Source: an uncultured Clostridia bacterium
GTDB lineage: Bacteria; Bacillota_A; Clostridia; Oscillospirales; Oscillospiraceae
Assembly: GCA_947307375.1 (NCBI GenBank)
Contig: CAMZIX010000086.1
Location: forward strand, 1-5,454
Length of the DNA stretch: 5,454 bases
Reading direction: 5' to 3'
Below are positions 1 to 4,618 of the stretch, in pieces (within the stretch, counting starts at the first letter, position 1; the number at the start of each line of letters is the position of its first letter). The position numbers were made by a program, and so were the translations under genes. The notes under the pieces were generated by a model. The model made no database searches. It had not been told where the DNA came from and saw only the letters and a list, made by a program, of their open reading frames with translations.

Positions 1-54
1 AGACACCCTACTCCCTTAGCAGGGGAGCCCCTTCGGCCTCTTGGGTACTTCTGC
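1..54 (-). tRNA. tRNA-Ser (anticodon GCU), 5' part, cut by window start
   Basis: Read on the minus strand from 54 downward, the sequence gives a 7-nt acceptor strand (GCAGAAG), U8-A9, a serine-type D arm with 3-bp stem (CCC/GGG) and loop AAGAGGCCGAA, then a 5-bp anticodon stem CTCCC/GGGAG closing the loop CTGCTAA. That loop gives anticodon GCU, which reads AGC and AGU serine codons. The bases after the anticodon stem (TAGGGTGTCT) look like the start of the long variable arm expected of a class II tRNA-Ser. The variable arm, T arm and acceptor 3' strand lie outside the window. A consensus promoter lies just upstream at 88-116, so this gene is probably the first or only one of its transcript. 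Confidence 0.93.
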
Positions 55-87
55 AGGTCGAATGATCAGTCTTTCTATTGCCCGAGT

Positions 88-116
88 ATCTTAACACAGC
101 CCTGTGGGCTTGTCAA
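88..116 (-). promoter_or_regulatory. Sigma-A promoter of tRNA-Ser
   Basis: On the minus strand there is a perfect -35 TTGACA (116-111), exactly 17 bases of spacer, and a -10 TAAGAT (93-88). Initiation is expected near 80, which leaves a leader of about 26 bases before the tRNA 5' end at 54. The spacer carries a 13-base inverted repeat (AGCCC-TGT-GGGCT, 98-110). Confidence 0.85.
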
Positions 117-185
117 GTGCCGATTTGGGCCGCCGGAGACGGGGTGTTTTTCCCTGAAAAAATGCTTTTTTCCGGCTCCTTTCTG

Positions 186-194
186 TGCTAAAAT
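186..194 (+). promoter_or_regulatory. Extended -10 promoter of the phospholipase gene
   Basis: TG-C-TAAAAT at 186-194 matches the extended -10 pattern TGnTATAAT with one mismatch in the hexamer. No good -35 hexamer lies upstream (only a T-rich run near 166-173), which is typical of extended -10 promoters. Initiation near 201 gives a leader of about 20 bases. The match is direct; that it is used is an inference. Confidence 0.55.
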
Positions 195-223
195 AAAGTA
201 TCCTGTTCAAAAGGGGCATGACG

Positions 224-1219
224 ATGACAAAGACAAAGAAAACCGGCGCGGGACGCGTGATCCTGCGCATTCTCGGCATCCTCCTGGCGCTGATCCTTCT
301 CGCCGCGGCCTTTTTCCTTCTCTGGCCGCTGACCGAGCACGGCGACCGCCGCGGCGTGGACGGCTCCGCCGACTGGATGAGCCGCCTCGACGGCAGCCTG
401 CCGCTGAGCGAGATCACCCTGCCCGGCACGCACGACAGCGCCACGCAGTACGTGCAGCTGGCCTGGTTTTCCAAGTGCCAGAGTCTGAGCATCGGCGGCC
501 AGCTCGAGGCCGGCGCGCGCTATCTCGATATCCGCCTCGGCGCGGACGGCGATCGGCTTCAGCTGATGCACGGCTTCACCAAGTGCAAGAGCTCCGCCTT
601 CGGCGGCGCGCTGTATCTGGACGAGGTGCTGCGGCAGTGCTACGACTTCCTCGACGCGCACCCGACGGAGACGGTGGTCTTCGCCGTCAAGCAGGAGCAC
701 GGGGATGAGAGCGTCGCCGCGTTCCAGCGCCTGCTCGACGCCTATGTGCAGGCCTCCCCCGCCCACTGGCTGCCGACCGACACGGTCCCGACCCTGGATG
801 AAGCGCGCGGGAAGCTGGTGCTGATGCGCCGCTATGAGGACGAGGCCGGTCTCGGCGCGGCGGCGGGCGTCCCCCTGCTCTGGCCGAATCAGAGCGGACA
901 CGACGACGTTTCGTTGAATACCGCAATGACCGACAACGGCAGCTACCGTCTCTGGGTGCAGGATCGCTACGAATACGACGCCGAGGACAAGTGGAACGCT
1001 TTTCTGACCGGCATGACGCACAACGGCGCGGAGGCCGGCGATATCGCTCTGCACTTCCTCAGCACCAAAGGCACGGCCGCCTACGGTCATCCCTACGGCT
1101 TTGCCAAAGACCTGAACGCCCGCCTGGGCGTGCTCCCGTCCCCCACGCTCTCCGGCTGGATCGTGCTGGATTATTTCTCCGCTCCCCTTGCCGCGCAGAT
1201 CTACGAAAGCAATTTCTGA
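224..1219 (+). CDS. Membrane-anchored PI-specific phospholipase C-like protein (PLC X domain)
   Basis: This is a 331-residue protein of the bacterial phosphatidylinositol-specific phospholipase C superfamily, which cleaves phosphoinositide-type headgroups without calcium. The ATG at 224 is preferred over the one at 218: AAGGGG (211-216) is 7 bases before 224 but only one base before 218. A basic N-terminus (KTKK) is followed by a hydrophobic segment at about residues 12-36 with no lipobox, so it is probably a signal anchor with the enzyme outside the cell. The X domain shows LPGTHDS with catalytic His70 and Asp71, YLDIRL with Arg104, LMHG with the second catalytic His116, and VFAVKQE with Lys156. 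Their order and spacing match His32, Asp33, Arg69, His82 and Lys115 of the Bacillus cereus enzyme. RGKLVLMRRYE and the C-terminal WIVLDYF also fit the family. The gene is monocistronic, between its own promoter and a terminator at 1241. The true substrate (PI, glycosyl-PI or another lipid) cannot be told from sequence. Confidence 0.9.
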   Translation: MTKTKKTGAGRVILRILGILLALILLAAAFFLLWPLTEHGDRRGVDGSADWMSRLDGSLPLSEITLPGTHDSATQYVQLAWFSKCQSLSIGGQLEAGARYLDIRLGADGDRLQLMHGFTKCKSSAFGGALYLDEVLRQCYDFLDAHPTETVVFAVKQEHGDESVAAFQRLLDAYVQASPAHWLPTDTVPTLDEARGKLVLMRRYEDEAGLGAAAGVPLLWPNQSGHDDVSLNTAMTDNGSYRLWVQDRYEYDAEDKWNAFLTGMTHNGAEAGDIALHFLSTKGTAAYGHPYGFAKDLNARLGVLPSPTLSGWIVLDYFSAPLAAQIYESNF

Positions 1220-1240
1220 TCCTCCCCTGAAAGCACGAAA

Positions 1241-1270
1241 AGCTCTCACCGCCTGGGTGAGGGCTTTTTT
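1241..1270 (+). terminator. Intrinsic terminator after the phospholipase gene
   Basis: A 10-bp stem (1241-1250 with 1256-1265, one G-U pair) closes a 5-base loop and runs into six T's (1265-1270). It begins 21 bases after the stop codon. A's at 1238-1240 extend the pairing with the T-run. Confidence 0.88.
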
Positions 1271-1296
1271 CAGCGTTTCCGGGGCAAAAAGGGCAT

Positions 1297-1354
1297 AAAA
1301 AAAGAAGCAAGCCCTGACCGACCTCATTTTCACTCGCAGTCAGGGCTTACTTCT
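1297..1354 (-). terminator. Strong intrinsic terminator, minus strand
   Basis: A 10-bp perfect stem (1309-1318 with 1339-1348) is extended, after one mismatch, by 5 more pairs (1303-1307 with 1350-1354). It encloses a 20-base loop. On the minus strand it is followed by seven T's (1303-1297). On the plus strand the tail is only a broken T-rich run, so the main direction is minus. No protein gene lies just upstream on that strand, which points to a non-coding transcript. Confidence 0.82.
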
Positions 1355-1564
1355 CTTTGTTCTTGGTATCTAACATCCTGGTTACCTCTCTTTCTTTAGA
1401 ATACGACCCGCTCCATCATTCCGGACCTGCCAGGCACATCTTCTTTCATGTGGGCTCTCTGACCCCTTCCCATAAGTGGGAAATGCTTGATGCCTTTTGC
1501 CTCCCCGCGAGTGATGCGCTGCGGTTTCCTCTCCCCTCCCTGAGAGAGGTGTTTCATTTGGTTC
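1297..1564 (-). ncRNA. Candidate small RNA of about 270 nt, family not recognised
   Basis: A plausible promoter (1571-1598) and a strong terminator (1297-1354) bracket about 270 bases with no convincing protein gene on the minus strand. The predicted RNA folds into a string of hairpins: an 8-bp stem with 6-base loop (1528-1549), a perfect 6-bp stem with tetraloop (1467-1482), a 5-bp stem (1435-1452) and the terminator. I compared it by eye with 6S RNA, SRP RNA, RNase P RNA, tmRNA, T-box leaders and the common riboswitches and found no convincing match. A 9-codon open frame (1347-1376) with an AGAGAGG upstream ends inside the terminator stem. Nothing co-directional lies immediately downstream, so a riboswitch role is unlikely. 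It may instead be a dispersed repeat. Confidence 0.35.
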
Positions 1565-1570
1565 CTTGTG

Positions 1571-1598
1571 CTTATAATATACAGGAACTTTGTTTGAA
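1571..1598 (-). promoter_or_regulatory. Possible promoter of the candidate small RNA
   Basis: On the minus strand there is TTCAAA (1598-1593, 4 of 6 to the -35 consensus), 16 bases, then TATAAG (1576-1571, 5 of 6 to the -10). The same A+T-rich patch reads TATAAT (1573-1578) on the plus strand but lacks a good -35 there. Initiation on the minus strand would fall near 1564. Confidence 0.4.
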
Positions 1599-1688
1599 AA
1601 TCCAGTGGTAAACTTCACAAAAAATCGGCCCGCCACTTGTCAGAAGCGACGATAATGCTTAAAAAACTGAAAATAGCGCTGAAATCTA

Positions 1689-1718
1689 TTGACATTTTTG
1701 ATGTTTGTATCATATAAT
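1689..1718 (+). promoter_or_regulatory. Consensus sigma-A promoter with no gene downstream
   Basis: There is a perfect TTGACA (1689-1694), an 18-base spacer and a perfect TATAAT (1713-1718). Initiation near 1725 would be followed within about 10 bases by the terminator hairpin at 1734-1765. The transcript would therefore be only about 40 nt unless the polymerase reads through and makes RNA antisense to the MATE gene. Confidence 0.65.
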
Positions 1719-1733
1719 GGTTGTGTTGGGTGC

Positions 1734-1765
1734 AAAAATACCGCGGCTTTCGCCGCGGTATTTTT
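1734..1765 (-). terminator. Terminator of the MATE gene, bidirectional
   Basis: A perfect 13-bp stem (1734-1746 with 1753-1765) with CCGCGG cores closes loop CTTTCG; a further C-G pair can reduce the loop to four bases. The A5/T5 ends give a T-run in both directions. It lies 17 bases beyond the MATE stop codon and also faces the plus-strand promoter at 1689-1718. Confidence 0.9.
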
Positions 1766-1782
1766 ATTCAGTTTTATTCAAT

Positions 1783-3168
1783 TTATTCGATTCCGAGTTT
1801 CTTTTTCCATTTCCCGAGCCGGAACAGGATCACCGTGATCAGCATGCCCACGATCCAGACCGCGAGCAGCGACACAAAGACCATCCGCTCCTGCATGAGC
1901 ACCGGCGCGCCGAGCTTTTTCATCAGCGCAACCATGCCGTAGGCCATCGGCAGGCGCAGGGCGATCGTCGTGCCGAAGCTGATCCACATCGGCGTCACGG
2001 TGTCGCCCGCGCCGCGCATCACGCCCTGCAGCACCTGGGTGACGGACATCGCCACATAGCCGGCGGCAAGGATGTACATCATGCCCATCGACAGTTGGAT
2101 CAGGCTTTGCTCCGGCGTAAACAGCCGCATCAGCGCCGGGCCGAAAAGCAGCACCAGCGGCGTGAGCACCAGAGAGGTGCCCAGCGCAAGCAGCAGGCCC
2201 TGGCGGGTGCCGTCCCTCAGGCGGTCAATGCGCCGCGCGCCGATGTTCTGCCCGGCGAAGGTGCTCATCGCCTGGCCGAAGCTGAAGTTCGGCAGCATCG
2301 CATAGCCGTCCACGCGCATGACCATCACGTTGCAGGCCACGAACATCTCGTCGCCGAAGCTGTTGATCAGCCGCTGCACGACCATCATCGCCAGCGAGAA
2401 GATCGCCGAGGTCAGGCCGGAGGGCACGCCGAGCCGCACGATGCGCCCGACATAGGCGCGCTCCGGCCGCAGGTCCTCCCGGCGCAGGCGGAACACGCTC
2501 TTGAGCGACAGGAGCTTCCTGAGGCACAGCACGGCGGAGATCCCCTGCGCGATGATCGTCGCGAGCGCGACGCCCGGCACGCCCATGCTGTCCACGAAGG
2601 CCAGGTCCAGCACGATGTTGATGGCCGAGGTGATCATCAGATACAGCAGCGCCGAGAAGGAGTCGCCCAGACCGCGCAGGATGCCGGCGAAGATATTATA
2701 AAAGAAGAAGCCGGCGATGCCGTAGAAATAGATGTCCAGGTAGGCCTTGCACTGGGCGTACATGCTGTCCATCGTGCCCACGGCGCGCAGCAGGGGGCCC
2801 GTCAGCAGCGGCCCGGCGATCATGATGAAGAGGCTGGCCGCCCCGGTCGCCGTGATGCAGTTGCCGATGGTCTTGCTCAGGGCGCGCTCGTCCCTGGCGC
2901 CGAAATGCTGCGACACCAGGATGCCCGCGCCGGTTGAGATGCCGATGAACAGCGCCAGCAGCAGGTTCAGCACCGGCATCGCGTTGCCGACCGCGCCGAG
3001 CGCCTGGTAGCCCCAGCGGCTGTTGCCGACGACCACGGCGTCGACCGTATTGTAGAGCTGCTGGGCGAAATTGCCGATCAGCAGCGGAAAAGCGAACTCC
3101 GCGATGCGCCGCCAGGGCTCTCCCTGGCTCATATCCCGCGGAGAAAACAAGTCTCTGAATTTGCTCAT
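1783..3168 (-). CDS. MATE family multidrug/toxin efflux transporter
   Basis: This 461-residue polytopic membrane protein is of the usual MATE length and should export cationic drugs or metabolites in exchange for Na+ or H+. The start at 3168 gives MSKFRDLF and is preceded by AAAGGGAAG; longer readings in this frame cross the terminator and the rubredoxin gene. The two-fold repeat of the family is visible. ILRGLGDS (163-170) in the first half matches VMRGAGDT (383-390) in the second, and SQHFGAR (86-92) matches GQNIGAR (306-312). About twelve hydrophobic segments can be traced, and the tail is basic (KWKKKLGIE). The rubredoxin gene lies upstream on the same strand, but a full terminator hairpin (3183-3219) separates them and ends 14 bases before the start codon. 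No separate promoter fits in that gap. The substrate and coupling ion cannot be assigned. Confidence 0.95.
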   Translation of the reverse strand: MSKFRDLFSPRDMSQGEPWRRIAEFAFPLLIGNFAQQLYNTVDAVVVGNSRWGYQALGAVGNAMPVLNLLLALFIGISTGAGILVSQHFGARDERALSKTIGNCITATGAASLFIMIAGPLLTGPLLRAVGTMDSMYAQCKAYLDIYFYGIAGFFFYNIFAGILRGLGDSFSALLYLMITSAINIVLDLAFVDSMGVPGVALATIIAQGISAVLCLRKLLSLKSVFRLRREDLRPERAYVGRIVRLGVPSGLTSAIFSLAMMVVQRLINSFGDEMFVACNVMVMRVDGYAMLPNFSFGQAMSTFAGQNIGARRIDRLRDGTRQGLLLALGTSLVLTPLVLLFGPALMRLFTPEQSLIQLSMGMMYILAAGYVAMSVTQVLQGVMRGAGDTVTPMWISFGTTIALRLPMAYGMVALMKKLGAPVLMQERMVFVSLLAVWIVGMLITVILFRLGKWKKKLGIE

Positions 3169-3182
3169 GGTCTTCCCTTTCG

Positions 3183-3219
3183 AAAAAAGCTCCCCTGCCG
3201 GTAAGCAGGGGAGTTTTTT
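3183..3219 (-). terminator. Intrinsic terminator between rubredoxin and MATE, in the MATE leader
   Basis: CTCCCCTGC (3190-3198) pairs perfectly with GCAGGGGAG (3205-3213) around a 6-base loop. It is flanked by A6 (3183-3188) and T6 (3214-3219), so it can stop transcription in both directions. On the minus strand it ends the rubredoxin transcript, starting 14 bases after that stop codon. It finishes only 14 bases before the MATE start codon, so it may act as an attenuator. Confidence 0.88.
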
Positions 3220-3233
3220 GCCCGGCGGCAGAA

Positions 3234-3368
3234 TTACTCCTCGGGGCTGAAGCTGTCCTTGCCGGCGCCGCAGAGCTCGCAGGCAAAGTCCTCGGGAAGG
3301 TCTTCCCACTTCACGCCGGTCTCTTCCTCGTCGTAGACCCAGCCGCAGATATCGCAGACGTAACGCAT
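3234..3368 (-). CDS. Rubredoxin, short form (44 aa)
   Basis: This small iron electron carrier holds one Fe in a Cys4 site and serves redox reactions or oxygen/peroxide detoxification in anaerobes. The 44-residue translation starts MRYVCDICGWVYDEEE and has the two diagnostic knuckles CDICG (Cys5, Cys8) and CELCG (Cys30, Cys33). The aromatic residues Tyr3, Trp10, Tyr12, Trp21, Phe28 and Phe40 fit the family core, and GKDSF matches the usual GKDxF near the C-terminus. Typical rubredoxins have 52-54 residues. Here the stretch between the knuckles is shorter, as in the 45-residue Desulfovibrio desulfuricans type. A strong AGGAGG lies 8 bases before the ATG. The 85-residue protein gene ends 24 bases upstream, so the two are probably co-transcribed from the promoter at 3703-3731. 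The terminator at 3183-3219 follows. The electron-transfer partners are not in the window. Confidence 0.95.
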   Translation of the reverse strand: MRYVCDICGWVYDEEETGVKWEDLPEDFACELCGAGKDSFSPEE

Positions 3369-3392
3369 GATCTGATCCTCCTGATTCTTGTC

Positions 3393-3650
3393 TTATTTGC
3401 CTAAAAACTTCTTGAGAATGCCCAGATCGGGCTTGCCGTCGCCGTCGCTGTCCAGCAGTGCGTTGATCTTTTCCAGGCTGACCTTTTCCTTCACGCCCTC
3501 AACGACCTTTTTCACCGCTTCGTCCGGCAGATCCACGCCGAGCAGGTCTTCCACGGTCTTCACGGGGTTCTTCACAAACTTCTTGGCCAGGTCCTTTTCA
3601 CTCGTGATCTTCTTGACCAGCTCGTCGACCTTCGTCTTCACGTCAAACAT
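3393..3650 (-). CDS. Small protein with an NHLP-leader-like region and a DxDxDG motif (85 aa)
   Basis: The function is not recognised. The start at 3650 gives MFDVKTKVDELVKKI, with GAGAGGG 7 bases upstream and a good promoter beyond it; a longer reading of this frame would run back through the promoter. The 85-residue product is mostly charged amphipathic helix and has no Cys, signal peptide or membrane segment. Residues about 16-56, including KFVKNPVKTVEDLLGVDLP, resemble by eye the DP-x-x-x-L-x-x-x-LGV-x-LP pattern of nitrile-hydratase/Nif11-type (NHLP) leader regions. Near the C-terminus, DSDGDGKPD (67-75) fits the calcium-loop motif DxDxDGxxD, but the acidic residue expected at loop position 12 is Ile78, so it is closer to dockerin or thrombospondin-3 loops than to a full EF-hand. 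It is the first gene of a probable two-gene transcript with rubredoxin. No peptide-modifying enzyme is nearby, so a precursor role is not supported. Confidence 0.85.
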   Translation of the reverse strand: MFDVKTKVDELVKKITSEKDLAKKFVKNPVKTVEDLLGVDLPDEAVKKVVEGVKEKVSLEKINALLDSDGDGKPDLGILKKFLGK

Positions 3651-3702
3651 GCAGACACCCTCTCTTTCTTGGACTTTCCGCGGATCTTGTCCCGCTGCTT
3701 TG

Positions 3703-3731
3703 ACTATACTTGATTGCGCGGGCAAATGCAA
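3703..3731 (-). promoter_or_regulatory. Sigma-A promoter of the 85-aa protein/rubredoxin transcript
   Basis: On the minus strand there is TTGCAT (3731-3726), exactly 17 bases, then TATAGT (3708-3703). Initiation near 3696 gives a leader of about 45 bases before the start at 3650. It is divergent from the promoter at 3765-3793, and 33 bases separate the two -35 boxes. Confidence 0.75.
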
Positions 3732-3739
3732 GCCCCCTG

Positions 3740-3783
3740 TTGAAAATATTCCCCGCCGCGCCCCTTGACATTTTCCCCGCCGC
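3740..3783 (+). repeat. Imperfect direct repeat between divergent promoters
   Basis: Two copies start TTGA and share an identical 11-base core TTCCCCGCCGC (3749-3759 and 3773-3783), 24 bases apart. The second copy contains the -35 and part of the spacer of the exporter promoter. The repeat could be an operator pair or a partial promoter duplication; no known regulator site was recognised. Confidence 0.45.
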
Positions 3784-3793
3784 CTCCTACAAT
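3765..3793 (+). promoter_or_regulatory. Sigma-A promoter of the ThrE-type exporter genes
   Basis: There is a perfect TTGACA (3765-3770), a 17-base spacer and TACAAT (3788-3793, 5 of 6). Initiation near 3800 gives a leader of about 32 bases that carries GGAG (3821-3824), 7 bases before the ATG at 3832. Confidence 0.88.
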
Positions 3794-3831
3794 ACGGCCA
3801 TACTCCCATCTTTTCTTTACGGAGAACCGAC

Positions 3832-4605
3832 ATGAATCTGACGAGACAGGAACAGAGCCGACTGCTGGACTGCCTGCTGGAAATGGGCGATCTGCTGCTG
3901 GACTGCGGCGCGGAGATCGGCCGCGTGGAGGACACGCTCAGCCGTATGGGCCGCGCCTACGGCGCCGAGCAGACGAACGTGTTCGTGATCCCCTCCATCA
4001 TCAGCATCAGCATGAGCTTTCCCGGCTCGGAGTCCATCACCGAGACCCGGCGCATCCACTCCTTCGGCAATACGGATTTTTACCGGCTGGAAAAGATCAA
4101 CGCCATGAGCCGCGAATGCTCGACCGAGCCCATCCCCCTGGACGAGCTGCGGGCGCGGCTGGACAAGGTCGCGCACGGCCGCAAGCCCTTTTCGATGGTC
4201 TTCTGGGGCAGCGTGCTCGGCGGCGGCGGCTTTGCCGTTTTCTTCGGCGGCAGTCTGTGGGACGGTCTGGTCGCGGCGGCCTTCGCCGCGGTCATCTGCC
4301 TGCTGCAGAACCGCCTGGGCAAAACGCAGCTCGGCGTCGTGGCCTCCAACCTGATGGTCTCCCTGGTCATCGGTCTCGGCGTCGGGATGGTGACGGAGCT
4401 GATCCCGGCCCTGCACATGGACAAGATCCTGATCGGCGACATCATGCTGCTGATCCCGGGCCTTGCGATGACCAACGCCATCCGCAACACCCTGCTCGGC
4501 AACACGATCTCCGGCGTGGTGCGCCTGGCGGAGAGCCTGATCTGGGCCGCGGCCCTGGCCGGCGGCTTTATGGTGGCCCTGGTTATCGTGGGCCTGCTGC
4601 CCTGA
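3832..4605 (+). CDS. Threonine/serine exporter family, large subunit (ThrE N-terminal/YjjP type)
   Basis: This 257-residue membrane protein corresponds to the N-terminal part of Corynebacterium ThrE and to E. coli YjjP. ThrE exports threonine and serine, while YjjP/YjjB has been linked to succinate export, so the substrate here is uncertain. The soluble N-terminal region shows the family pattern LLDCGAEIGRVEDTLSRM (22-39) and a VFVIPS stretch (50-55). From about residue 121 come roughly five hydrophobic segments. The loop PGLAMTNAIRNTLLGN (209-224), followed by ISGVVRLAESL, is the most diagnostic block and probably lines the transport path. It is first in a two-gene operon: AAAGGAGG for the next gene begins at its own stop codon, with a gap of only 13 bases. 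The complete exporter should need both products. No regulator gene is adjacent. Confidence 0.93.
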   Translation: MNLTRQEQSRLLDCLLEMGDLLLDCGAEIGRVEDTLSRMGRAYGAEQTNVFVIPSIISISMSFPGSESITETRRIHSFGNTDFYRLEKINAMSRECSTEPIPLDELRARLDKVAHGRKPFSMVFWGSVLGGGGFAVFFGGSLWDGLVAAAFAAVICLLQNRLGKTQLGVVASNLMVSLVIGLGVGMVTELIPALHMDKILIGDIMLLIPGLAMTNAIRNTLLGNTISGVVRLAESLIWAAALAGGFMVALVIVGLLP

Positions 4606-4618
4606 AAGGAGGACGCAC

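Larger units (their letters stand above)
1271..1733. other. Gene-free intergenic region, hairpin-rich
   Basis: No convincing protein gene lies here. The region holds a strong minus-strand terminator (1297-1354), a candidate small RNA upstream of it (to about 1564), three further hairpins (1435-1452, 1467-1482, 1528-1549), an A+T-rich stretch (about 1565-1733) and a consensus plus-strand promoter (1689-1718). Open frames across it on both strands lack a good ribosome binding site and protein-like composition. Part of it could be a dispersed intergenic repeat of the kind common in G+C-rich Clostridia; this needs a genome comparison. Confidence 0.6.

Noticed and set aside
188..1333. Long minus-strand open frame of about 380 codons opposite the phospholipase gene
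   Set aside because: It mirrors the phospholipase gene, has low-complexity Ala/Gly/Arg/His composition from G+C-rich antisense codons, and shows no recognisable domain.
1405..1428. CAGGTCCGGAA on the minus strand, reminiscent of the SRP RNA domain IV loop
   Set aside because: The downstream strand (TGATGGAGC) does not complete the conserved GGAA tetraloop stem or the AGCA asymmetric loop of SRP RNA.
1382..1636. 84-codon minus-strand open frame in the intergenic region, and a similar 84-codon plus-strand frame at 1357-1611
   Set aside because: No good ribosome binding site, composition typical of translated intergenic DNA, and overlap with hairpins that are better explained as RNA or repeat structure.
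1655..1717. 20-codon plus-strand open frame starting MLKKLKIALK
   Set aside because: It overlaps the consensus promoter at 1689-1718, has only a weak upstream ribosome site, and is in an A+T-rich stretch where Lys/Ile-rich frames arise by chance.
1705..2937. Long plus-strand open frame of about 410 codons opposite the MATE gene
   Set aside because: It is rich in His, Arg, Gln and Asp, as expected for the antisense of a G+C-rich membrane protein gene. The MATE reading on the other strand has clear family motifs.
3190..3213. Similarity of the hairpin before the MATE gene to the tRNA-Ser anticodon arm (shared CTCCCCTGCT)
   Set aside because: Only about 10 bases match, the rest of the tRNA is absent, and the A/T-flanked stem is a standard terminator; taken as coincidence.
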